From: Amoebidium appalachense
Lineage: Eukaryota > Ichthyosporea
Direction: 5' to 3'
Length of the DNA stretch: 64,000 bases
Assembly (NCBI GenBank): GCA_963693365.1
Contig: CAVNZM010000005.1
Span: 10,726,001-10,790,000 of the forward strand
Shown one piece after another: positions 25,459-36,500 of the stretch. The first letter of the stretch is position 1; each line of letters starts with the position of its first letter. Both the position numbers and the translations under genes were made by a program. The notes under the pieces were generated by a model. That model was not told the origin of the DNA. It made no database searches and saw only the letters and a program-made list of their open reading frames with translations.

Positions 25459-26528
25459 GCTTATCCTGTCAAAATGTTGTAAACAGCGTTCGCAGGAAAC
25501 CGGGTTAGAGATGTGACGTTTTGACGTTGACAAGTGAGAGCGCACAGAATGGTTCACAGAGCATGTGGTGGACTGTAAAAGCAAAAAAAAAATCTCTAAC
25601 AGCAATAATTGCGCCCACAACCTCTAATGAAATTCACTGTAAGATGGCCTGTCGACCCCACACAGGCTCAGGAAAGCCACAAACCAAGGCACCGATGTTT
25701 TCAACAGTATATCAGTATGCTCTATTATCCTTGTAGGTGTATCTCAAGTGGAAAAGTGTTACATGTAAGACAGAATGAACAGAAAAAAATAAAAAGTCCA
25801 TATTGGCACTTCAAAGAAGTGACTGTTCCGCACACAGCCCGGCCCCACACCCCGGATCGGAAGAAACGCGACACAAATCGAACGCCTTAGAAAAGGTAGT
25901 CTGGCTCCCCTGAGCTATGAAATATATGGGGTGCTTAATCTCCCAATAACGTTTAAGGTTTTTGAAAAATTTGGCTTTTAAAGTAGTCAGTATGGACAAA
26001 TACATAGCTAAAAAACAATATAAATTGCTTACATTACTATATAGCACGCGAAACGTAATATTTTGACATCCTACTCTAAGCAGAGGCTCCAGTGCTTTAT
26101 TGTACTGTTTTAAAATATGCGATAAAATGATTTTCATGTAGCCATATAAAAGCTCAAGGGGTTTGTAGTGAACGGCCAAAGCGGCTCACTTCGCTCATCA
26201 AAATGCTCGTTTTCATTGGGTTTTTTTGTGTCCTTCAAAATTTTAAACCCAAGATCCTGAAAATGTAAACTTTTTAATGTTTTTAGGTCATGCAATAAAG
26301 AGTCGGCGCACGCGGCATATATCAAGTTGATTGCCATTGAACAACCCCGGTGACCCACAACGGTGACCCCAGGGAAGGCATTTCGATCCCGAGTCCGGGA
26401 CACCTTTTTTTTTTTTTTTTCCCCCCCCCCTGTAAAAAGCTGGCTAACCTTCAAACAACCCTGATCTCGTGCCCTACTTCTGCTCATTCTCCAACCACTA
26501 TAACGGCGGTTTGGCCACACGTGAGATT

Positions 26529-26562
<34 letters not shown>

Positions 26563-26681
26563 ACCCACCCCCCGGAGTTCAGTGTTCTTGTTCCGATTCT
26601 GAGTCCCGACGCGCCTTATTTTTATGTTCATTCCCAAGTTGATGTTGTTGCTGCTGCTGTTTTAGAAGGGATCAAGGGGTT

Positions 26682-26723
<42 letters not shown>

Positions 26724-26742
26724 GAGGAGGAGAAGGAGGCCT

Positions 26743-26776
<34 letters not shown>

Positions 26777-27521
26777 ATAATTATGCAGGGGGGAGGGGGG
26801 GGGGGAAGGGGGGGAAAGGGGGGGGGGGGGGGAGGAAGGGGGGGAGCACCGGAGGGGGGGGGGGGGGGGGGGGGGGTGAACAACTTCTTTATTGTTGTGG
26901 GGGGGGGGGGGGGGGGGGAGGGGGGAAACAGTTATGGTCGAACTAACCGTTAAGTTTAATAGGAGCTTCAGGAACATTAGCAACCGTTTAAATTTGGGCG
27001 CCAAATAGGCGTTGTTCCAGGCCTGATGCCTCTGTAGAGTGACCGTATGATAGTTTTAAATCAGAAAATAATTAAAATGGCAATACGGTATCTAATTTAA
27101 ACACTGCAGCTGCTCTCCCTACATCCTAGGGGCCCATATATACTAATAGTATGTTCGGGACCCCCTCCCGCCACTGGGACTCCCTCCTTTTGAACCTCAA
27201 TGATTGCCACCTGCGCCTACCGCACCAGTCTCATATCGAGTCCGGATGGGGCCAGTGGGAAGGATGGGGAGAGGGGGAGGGGGGGGGGGGGGGGAGGCCC
27301 GGGGGAGGGGGGGGGGGGGGGTGTCATCCATGGGGTCCAAAAGGGGGGGGGGGGGGGGGGGGATCGTCCAGACCGTTCAAACCCAATAAGCATTACGGTG
27401 GTGGTAGTTCCATGTTGTTCCCGGCTTTGGTCCAGTCACGTAGCAGTCTACGTGCCCACGGCCACTCACCCAGAATGTGGGATTCAATTTGCTGGTACCC
27501 CAGTGGCCCACGGACGATCCC

Positions 27522-27561
<40 letters not shown>

Positions 27562-27921
27562 CTGCGCCCCGCCAAAAAAAAAACAAAACAGTAACTGAAA
27601 TAAATAAATGTACATCACACACTCAGACACAAACATAGATCCCCCCCCCCTCCCCCATCGAAAATAAGCAAAAATCATGATGCTGAATAATAATGGAAAG
27701 AATGGAACTACTACTATAGCACATTTACACTCAGTCTGTGGTCCCAAGCACCCGATATCTTAAAATCACCGTGCCACTGGAGAACACTATACATAACCAC
27801 GCACCGTCACACACACTTGGTCACGTGGCACCAAGCAAATCCTCACAACACCGGTATGCAATACATACACAGACACATTGGCGCACGCACTCACACAAAC
27901 ACATTTCACATACGGAACACG

Positions 27922-27966
<45 letters not shown>

Positions 27967-28299
27967 CTTGAAGTTTGGTGCACTCACCTACCTAGCCGGC
28001 CCGGGGTGCCCGAAGCTATACTTCATGATCAACCTGAAGTGGCGCTTTGTAAGAAACAACCCTGAGGAGGTGAGCTATAGCAAAAATAAGGGCTTCTACG
28101 TGCTCAGTGCATCTTGCGTAACACTTGTCCGTGAAACATCTTTCAGAACTCAAAATTTCGCAAAAAATAACCGAGATATTTGCATTCGACACAAAGAAGT
28201 CCAACCCGCTCCGGCGGCCACAGGCCTGGGGGGAGGGGGGGGGGGGGGGGGGAGGGGGGGGAGGGGGAGGGGGGAGGGGGGTGGGGTGGGAGGGGAGGT

Positions 28300-28331
<32 letters not shown>

Positions 28332-29811
28332 GAGGGACCCACCAGTGGCCACCACCCCTTCCCAGTAGCTGCTGATTGGGAGGCGAGGGTGCTGGGGGGG
28401 GGGGGGGGGGGGGGAGAGGGGAGAGAGGAGGGGAGGGGGAGGGGGGGGGGGGGGGAGCCTCACTGACGGGGGGGGGGGGGGGGGGACAACCCCCCGGAGC
28501 AGGTGCGTCCCTTCCCAGGGCCCCTTCATAGTCCACCTCCACTTGTAGTAGGAGGGGGTCCGCCAACTCACTGACAGGCCTTGCAAGGAATAAATCATTA
28601 TTATTAAGTCTGTGTGTCGGGTATCAAATTGACATGGCATTTGCACTCTCAGAGGCTCTATATCCTCTTTCTAAGTATCTCAAATTATCAGGCTCCGTGA
28701 CATGGTTACACTATTCAGGTACCCACTTCGAAATTTATTCCCCCCTTCCCCCCCTTCCGCCCCTCCCTTCCCCCCCCGTCCCCCCCCCGGCCCTGGACGG
28801 TGCTCCAGCTTGTTATTCCGCACATGACCTCCCCCAAAAATGATTCCAACCACCGCACTTGACACGTGCAAAAAAAAGTAAAGTTGGCCATGCATATGTG
28901 TAATGGTGCACTCAAGAGCTCGAGATCATATAGCATGCTGACACCATCACTACATTTTTTAATTTTTTTTAATCCCGTTTTGTTCCCGGAGGTACCCCTA
29001 GGGGCCCACAGGGGGAACCACCGTCTTCCACCTAGCACCGACAGTACTCTAGCTAGGGTGCAACGATGCTAGTAGCTAAACTAACACACCTATTAGTAAC
29101 AATCCTAACTATATGTACACACTTTGCCCAGGGTATCAACCCCAGCCACGCCGGTGGGTAACACCATCACTACTACACCACTGTTGCATGTTGGAATCAC
29201 CAAGCCCACACAGTGTCACCGCACACACGCATAGCAGTCCGCGGCACACGAGAGTAGGGGTGCACGCACTCTAGCCAGCACTGACGCACGCGCGCTTACA
29301 CACACACACACACACACACACACGCCCCCGCACGCACATGCACACGCACATACACTCATTATGAGCACACACACACACACAGTATTACCACAAGCACGCA
29401 TGACGTGCATAGCTGAGCGCACGGATGTGCCACATGTACGGAACACTGATACAACCACAAAGCACACGTGCAACATACACCTTAGTGCACCCACACGGGA
29501 CACACACTAACAGAGAGCCAGGAGAAAATTTAGGCAGAACTGCAAGCACGACTCGGAGACACTTGTACACATTTGAAACATGCACACACGCACACGCGCA
29601 GTCACGGCTGCACAGCGCGCGCGCGCCTACACATACACATAAACACCCACAAAAACACGCACACTCGGACTCGCAGGAGTTGCCCCAGTGTAATACGCTC
29701 AAAACTTTTGTGGTACATCATGCATATGATGCGGGCACTTACACATGGCGCACTTCATCCCTTTTTCAGCCTCTCTCTTGCTGTCGGGATCCTCCTTCCC
29801 CCCCCCCCCCC
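25459..29811. other. Repeat-rich intergenic region left of the foldback array
   Basis: Poly-T/poly-G and poly-C blocks dominate 26400-26930, 27260-27360, 27520-27560, 27925-27966 and 28230-28490. A possible isolated exon at 27999-28071 (AG before, GT after, reading with WRFVRNN) has no neighbours I can connect to it. (CA)n tracts occur at 29290-29390 and 29575-29670. The region ends in a poly-C run that directly abuts the outer repeat array. Confidence 0.5.
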
Positions 29812-32800
29812 TGTTGGAAGTAGAGTCCGCTGTGACTAGGGTCGTCGTGGCGCGCTTGGGCGCTGACCCGTTTTTTACTGCTTTCAGTGTGTTAACTCCA
29901 TGACTGAACTCCATGACTGAACTCCATGACTGAACTCCATGACTGAACTCCATGACTGAACTCCATGACTGAACTCCATGACTGAACTCCATGACTGAAC
30001 TCCATGACTGAACTCCATGACTGAACTCCATGACTGAACTCCATGACTGAACTCCATGACTGAACTCCATGTCTGCACCTGGCAGAGACGTGGTTTATAT
30101 ACCCGTGGGGCAGCAGTCTGGAATGTAATCCGGATGCCAGGCGCTAATCGGATTGGTTACTTTTATTTAGAGATCTCTGGGACCAGTGAACCAATCGTTT
30201 GCAGTCAAAACACAATTGGCAACATTCCTCAACTATGCAGATGTGCATGTGGTGATCGAGTGTCAGTGTGTGTCTGTGTACACGGAACCAATTGTAAAGC
30301 TAACATACACATATTGTGGAGTGAGCGTAAGTCTGCACTCCAACACCCCTACCCAATTGGAGAAGTGTACACACCACTGTAGAGAAGAGAGAGTGAGTGT
30401 GGCTGCTTGCAGGGTAGACCGGGGTGTGCATTCCACTGTGGTGCGTGCCCCGCCAATGAAGTGGAATACTTGACGTTGATGTCGCAGGCTGCTGCGGATG
30501 GAGTTTGTGGAAGCGAAAGTCTCTACTTCACGGAAATACGCTCGCGGGTGTAGGGTACAGCCTAGAAGTCGGGTTCTGGCTCCTCCGTTCAAGGCGTCGT
30601 AGGGGACGTGAAGTTAGAGGCCGCGGTGTCGTGTCTGGGCCCATAACCCTGTTGGAAGTAGAGTCCGCTGTGACTAGGGTCGTCGTGGCGCGCTTGGGCG
30701 CTGACCCGTTTTTTACTGCTTTCAGTGTGTTAACTCCATGACTGAACTCCATGACTGAACTCCATGACTGAACTCCATGACTGAACTCCATGACTGAACT
30801 CCATGACTGAACTCCATGACTGAACTCCATGACTGAACTCCATGACTGAACTCCATGACTGAACTCCATGACTGAACTCCATGACTGAACTCCATGACTG
30901 AACTCCATGACTGAACTCCATGTCTGCACCTGGCAGAGACGTGGTTTATATACCCGTGGGGCAGCAGTCTGGAATGTAATCCGGATGCCAGGCGCTAATC
31001 GGATTGGTTACTTTTATTTAGAGATCTCTGGGACCAGTGAACCAATCGTTTGCAGTCAAAACACAATTGGCAACATTCCTCAACTATGCAGATGTGCATG
31101 TGGTGATCGAGTGTCAGTGTGTGTCTGTGTACACGGAACCAATTGTAAAGCTAACATACACATATTGTGGAGTGAGCGTAAGTCTGCACTCCAACACCCC
31201 ATTACATTCCAGACTGCTGCCCCACGGGTATATAAACCACGGCTCTGCCAGGTGCAGAAATGGAGTTCAGTCATGGAGTTCAGTCATGGAGTTCAGTCAT
31301 GGAGTTCAGTCATGGAGTTCAGTCATGGAGTTCAGTCATGGAGTTAACACACTGAAAGCAGTAAAAAACGGGTCAGCGCCCAAGCGCGCCACGACGACCC
31401 TAGTCACAGCGGACTCTACTTCCAACAGGGTTATGGGCCCAGACACGACACCGCGGCCTCTAACTTCACGTCCCCTACGACGCCTTGAACGGAGGAGCCA
31501 GAACCCGACTTCTAGGCTGTACCCTACACCCGCGAGCGTATTTCCGTGAAGTAGAGACTTTCGCTTCCACAAACTCCATCCGCAGCAGCCTGCGACATCA
31601 ACGTCAAGTATTCCACTTCATTGGCGGGGCAAGCACCACAGTGGAATGCACACCCCGGTCTACCCTGCAAGTAGCCACACTCACTCTCTCTTCTCTAGTG
31701 GTGTGTACACTTCTCCAATTGGGTAGGGGTGTTGGAGTGCAGACTTACGCTCACTCCACAATATGTGTATGTTAGCTTTACAATTGGTTCCGTGTACACA
31801 GACACACACTGACACTCGATCACCACATGCACATCTGCATAGTTGAGGAATGTTGCCAATTGTGTTTTGACTGCAAACGATTGGTTCACTGGTCCCAGAG
31901 ATCTCTAAATAAAAGTAACCAATCCGATTAGCGCCTGGCATCCGGATTACATTCCAGACTGCTGCCCCACGGGTATATAAACCACGTCTCTGCCAGGTGC
32001 AGACATGGAGTTCAGTCATGGAGTTCAGTCATGGAGTTCAGTCATGGAGTTCAGTCATGGAGTTCAGTCATGGAGTTCAGTCATGGAGTTCAGTCATGGA
32101 GTTCAGTCATGGAGTTAACACACTGAAAGCAGTAAAAAAACGGGTCAGCGCCCAAGCGCGCCACGACGACCCTAGTCACAGCGGACTCTACTTCCAACAG
32201 GGTTATGGGCCCAGACACGACACCGCGGCCTCTAACTTCATTAGAGACTTTCGCTTCCACAAACTCCATCCGCAGCAGCCTGCGACATCAACGTCAAGTA
32301 TTCCACTTCATTGGCGGGGCACGCACCACAGTGGAATGCACACCCCGGTCTACCCTGCAAGCAGCCACACTCACTCTCTCTTCTCTAGTGGTGTGTACAC
32401 TTCTCCAATTGGGTAGGGGTGTTGGAGTGCAGACTTACGCTCACTCCACAATATGTGTATGTTAGCTTTACAATTGGTTCCGTGTACACAGACACACGCT
32501 GACACTCGATCACCACATGCACATCTGCATAGTTGAGGAATGTTGCCAATTGTGTTTTGACTGCAAACGATTGGTTCACTGGTCCCAGAGATCTCTAAAT
32601 GAAAGTAACCAATCCGATTAGCGCCTGGCATCCGGATTACATTCCAGACTGCTGCCCCACGGGTATATAAACCACGGCTCTGCCAGGTGCAGAAATGGAG
32701 TTCAGTCATGGAGTTCAGTCATGGAGTTCAGTCATGGAGTTCAGTCATGGAGTTCAGTCATGGAGTTCAGTCATGGAGTTAACACACTGAAAGCAGTAAA
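29812..32800. repeat. Foldback-like array of ~838-bp units (left part)
   Basis: Two units run forward (29812-30649 complete at 838 bp; 30650-31200 truncated). They are followed by inverted units (31201-31427 partial, 31428-32199, and 32200-32800, the last cut by the 29.2-kb element). Each unit begins TGTTGGAAGTAGAGTCC, carries a 13-bp minisatellite (AACTCCATGACTG; about 14 copies in the first two units and 6-9 in the inverted ones), and then a GGGTATATAAACC TATA-like site. The block starts in poly-C at 29811, and its far end (62070, ...TTCCAACA) also abuts poly-C. Long inverted repeats built of internal tandem repeats resemble foldback-type transposons. No protein is encoded; frames through the minisatellite give MEFSHGVQSWSSV repeats that are artefacts. 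Confidence 0.8.
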
Positions 32801-33271
32801 ACTACAATGAGGGGCGCGGCACCCTGTGGATGTGACGTCATCAAAGATGACGTCACATCCACACGGTCCCGCACCCCTCAGGATATGGGATATGTGAATA
32901 TGAGATATGTGATATCTGTGTACACATATCGCGATATGGCATATATGTGATATGGGTGGATATATGTACATGAGCACGTGCACACACTGTGTGTGTGTGT
33001 AAAACACGTGCAGAGCACGTGGTATCAATTAAATGATTAAACAATTAAAGAGAGAGAGGGCGGAACACGTGTACGCGTACGTGTACGCGTACATGTGGTG
33101 CGTACGTGTACACAAGTGCGGATCAAAGGAATGCGAAGGTTTGCGCAAGGCGTCCAATGGGAATTCGAATTCTGAATTCCATGTACAAGGCGTCCAATGG
33201 TATTACGGATGCGCAGGGCGGCCAATGATAATTCGGCTCAAAAAAGCAAATTGCCGCACAAGGCGTCCAAT
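32801..33271. repeat. Left terminal inverted repeat of the virus-like element
   Basis: About 471 bp matches the reverse complement of 61573-62003. The left copy has an additional ~40-bp segment (33159-33198, GAATTC-rich with an extra GGCGTCCAAT box) that the right copy lacks. It contains the terminal hairpin, AT-rich GATATG/CATATC palindromes (32880-32960), several CACGTG sites, a TACGCGTACGTG block (33066-33110) and a GA run. Confidence 0.93.
32808..32880. repeat. Terminal hairpin with tandem CRE-like sites (left)
   Basis: This 73-bp imperfect palindrome has two 35-base arms pairing at about 30 positions around an AAA loop. The inner arms are GTGACGTCATC and GATGACGTCAC, each holding TGACGTCA, the consensus bound by CREB/ATF bZIP factors. 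The mirror copy is at 61924-61996. Confidence 0.85.
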
Positions 33272-33353
33272 GAGCATTAAGGACAGCACATTCCATCCCC
33301 AAGGCGTCCAATGAGCGCCCGGATCGGTCAATCTGGGTCTCTTATTGGACGCC
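33149..33353. promoter_or_regulatory. Cluster of GGCGTCCAAT boxes (left end)
   Basis: Copies lie at 33149-33158, 33189-33198, 33217-33226 (GGCGGCCAAT), 33262-33271 and 33303-33312, plus an inverted copy at 33344-33353. They contain a CCAAT core and recur at the right end (61534-61655) and before the gene at 58198. They precede the polymerase gene by about 250 bp. A promoter or replication role is inferred. Confidence 0.55.
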
Positions 33354-33597
33354 TTAGGTACACAGGCGGCCGCCGCGACCACACACACACACACACACAA
33401 ACAAACACGTACCGACGTTGTTTTTGCAAGATGTTTGCTTTGGAGATTTATTGCACAGGCACAGGCTTGTTATTTTGCATGCTGTTCTTTATTGAGGCGT
33501 TGCCCTGGCACAGCCAGGATTAGCCTAGTAATTATTAAGTAGATTAATACTTGAGATTTATAAGATTACAGCCTGAGATCTAAGGTTACATTTCAAG
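33272..33597. other. Leader region between the left TIR and the DNA polymerase
   Basis: This stretch contains the last two GGCGTCCAAT boxes, a short (CA)n (33380-33397) and an AT-richer segment (33490-33590) directly before the polymerase ATG. No TATA box is evident and no small gene was found. Confidence 0.5.
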
Positions 33598-36500
33598 ATG
33601 TTCAGAGAGAGCCAGGAAGAGTTTGAAGATGACCTGTTGCGGGCACTGGATGCCGACCCGCAACAGACCCTGCAAGCCCACCCGTTTCTGCAGGCCATGT
33701 TGGCCCCACCACCCCCACCCCCACCCCTCCCCGGCCTCCCCCCCGCCCCCGCCCCCATCAACCACCCCGATGACCCCCAGATCATTGCCATGCCCGCTGA
33801 GGGCAACTGGCAGCTGCGTTCCCGTGTCGATGACATGCAGGCACGGGGACTGGGTGTGCGTGGTCACACCCTCGAGTACCAACCCCTGCGCACCCTTGAC
33901 GTCACCGAGTTCCCCCAGTTCTTTGCTGCCATGCTGTTTGATGCCATTGCCCGTGCAGATGTGCAGGTGGGGGACATGCTGATTGTGCGTATCATCAGCC
34001 TGCACGTGCAGGCCAACGGTGTGGACAACCAGGTGGGGGATGACGGCAACCCCAATGCCGATGTGACCAACCGTCGTGTGTTTACGGCCGGCCCCATGGA
34101 CGTGTTCAATGGTGATGTCAACGCCGTGGTGCTCAAGCTGATGGAGAACATACGTCAACGTACCCAGAGTGCAGCCGAGACCTTCATGGACGGCCGATCC
34201 AGCGTGCATCTGACAGTGGCCCGGCCCAAGGACATGGTGAGGAGGGGGGCCTGCGGCACCCTGTCCACCACCACGGGGGTGAATGCACGGTGGCTGCAGG
34301 ATCTGGTGGAGGCCAAGGCCGTGGTGGATGTGACCGCCCTGGTGCAGGATGCCTGCACCACCGACGACCCACAGGTGACCGGGGAGACCCGCCTGGACCA
34401 CCAGCAGCTTCACGGCTTTGCCTACGGCCCCAACTGTGCCCAGCTGTGCCTGGTGTACTGCATGGTGATGTGGCTCAAGAAGGCAGCCAATGGCAACGAG
34501 CAGGCCAACCTGCCCACCGAGCACACACGCAAGGTGCTGGGCAAGGGGGGCAACCTCATGGATCGCAAGGACCACCACGTGCTGTGCCACCTGCTGACCC
34601 CGGGGGATGTGCTGGGGATGGGCAACAACGGGGGTCAGATCTTCGGGCTGTGGGGTGTGCAACCTGCTGTTCCCCCCCACAGATCCAAGGAGCCACTTCA
34701 AGGACCGCTACCTGCGGAGATTGGTGAGGGCCACCCACGTGCTGTGGGCCAAGTACGGCCTGCCCGTGCCTGCAGAGGACGGCCTGACGGCGGATGAGCT
34801 GGGTGCAGCCGTGGATGCCCTCAACACGGCCATTGCCGAGCGGCCCGAGTCAGTCACCCGCCTGCGGTTGGTGGTGGTGGACATGGACAGCAAGGGCAGG
34901 GTGCTACGCCGGTACGGGGACCTGAGCACGGCCCTGCCCCCCGGCAAGCTGTGCACCATGTACATGGCCCACTCCCAGAAGCTGGGGCACTTCACGGCCA
35001 TCACCTCGAGTGTCAGCACGACCATCGAGCGCCTGCGGCACGACAACCACACGGGGGAGGCACGTCGGAGCCTCAGCACCTGCTTCCACTGCAACCAGAC
35101 CGTGCAAGCCAAGAACATGGGGGTGCACCGTTGTGTGAACCGGTGTGAGAACTGTGGATCAAAGGGGGACCGCAACGACCAGGCCAACGCCTGTGTGTGG
35201 ACCCCCGAGCGCCGTCTGCAGCTTGCACGGGCAGGGGAGGAGGCATGGCCTTACCGTTGTGACGACTGCTGTGGCCTCTTCCCTTCAGCCAAGTGCATGG
35301 CCAACCACAGCACCAGGCTCAAGGGGGCAGGAGCCGGGGCCAGTGGCAAACGGCAATCCTTCTGCGACAACGTGTTCTGGTGCCGGTTGGCCACGTGCAC
35401 CCACGGCCTGCAGGGGTACAGGGTGGTGGGCAGTGGGGATGATGCCCGCAGGGTGTGTGTGTCGGGCAACCCTGCCGGCCGGTTCATCTACAAGTTCAAG
35501 TACGCCAGCGTGTGCCGGCTACGTCGGTTGCACACCGCCCAGGAGCAAGGGGGGTACGATGCAGGTGCAGATGCAGGAGCCAACGACGAGGGGGAGGGCT
35601 GGGGCTGGGGCACGGACACGGGGGAGGACTCGGATGCCGAGGATGCCGACTCAGCCCCCCCACCCAGCCTTGCCGACTCGTCGGACGACGAAGGTGACGA
35701 TGATGACAACGGCGATGGCATCGACCTCATGCAGATGTCTGAGGGGGAGGGGGATGACGGGGGTGAGCACGGGGGCAAGAAGAAGGACGACACGTGGACA
35801 CAGCACCTGTGCACCGACTACGACTGCAAGGGCTGTGGGGGGTACATGCCCGGCAACCACACGTGCCTCATACGCAGCAAGCGTGACCAGCGACGTGTGT
35901 ACATGTGCACGCACACGGATGCAGACGGCACGGCGTGCGGCAGGGTGGCGTGCTACTCCAACGAGCATGGGCAGGGGGAGGAGGGGGAGGGGGAGGGGGA
36001 TGGGTCACCTGCACGGCAGAGGGCCAGGGTGGATGGTGCCGACGGCAGGGTGGGTGCACACGTGTGCAAACGGCACGTGCCCGACGACGATGGCAGCAGG
36101 GGGCCGTGGAAGCAGACCCGGCAGCCCATCAGGGACATCGTGCTGGACTTCGAGACCATGCCCGTGCCCGCCCCCGACCACACGGCCGAAAACCCCCACT
36201 TCATCCACATCGTGTACCACGCCGTGGCCATGTACGTCGAGCCAATGGACGGCCAGCCCTCAACCCCCATCGTCTTCTGGCCGGAGGACTCGGCCGACGG
36301 CAAGAACGGGTGGGATGTGCTGATGGAGGACCACCACCACGTGATTGACAAGGTGGTGGCAAGTGGCTGTTCGACACACCAACCCATGCCGGCGGCCGGG
36401 TGTACTGCCACAACGGCAGCGGCTTTGACTTCCACTTTGTGACCAAGAGGGTGGTGGGCAGCCAGGACTACGTGTACGTGCCCATCATGGCCAACAGCAA

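Noticed and set aside
29699-30070. Frame encoding MEFSHGVQSWSSV repeats
   Set aside because: It is the translation of the 13-bp minisatellite in the foldback-like unit; it varies in copy number and exists in both orientations.
29893-30072. CRISPR-like array
   Set aside because: The 13-bp repeats are directly tandem with no spacers and lie in eukaryotic DNA.
29812-32800. LTR retrotransposon ends (TG...CA)
   Set aside because: Units are inverted relative to each other and hold no reverse transcriptase, primer-binding site or polypurine tract; a foldback-like structure fits better.
33586-34701. 371-residue minus-strand frame opposite the polymerase
   Set aside because: It is an antisense shadow of GC-rich polymerase coding sequence; composition is unnatural (His/Val-rich) and the plus strand has recognised domains.
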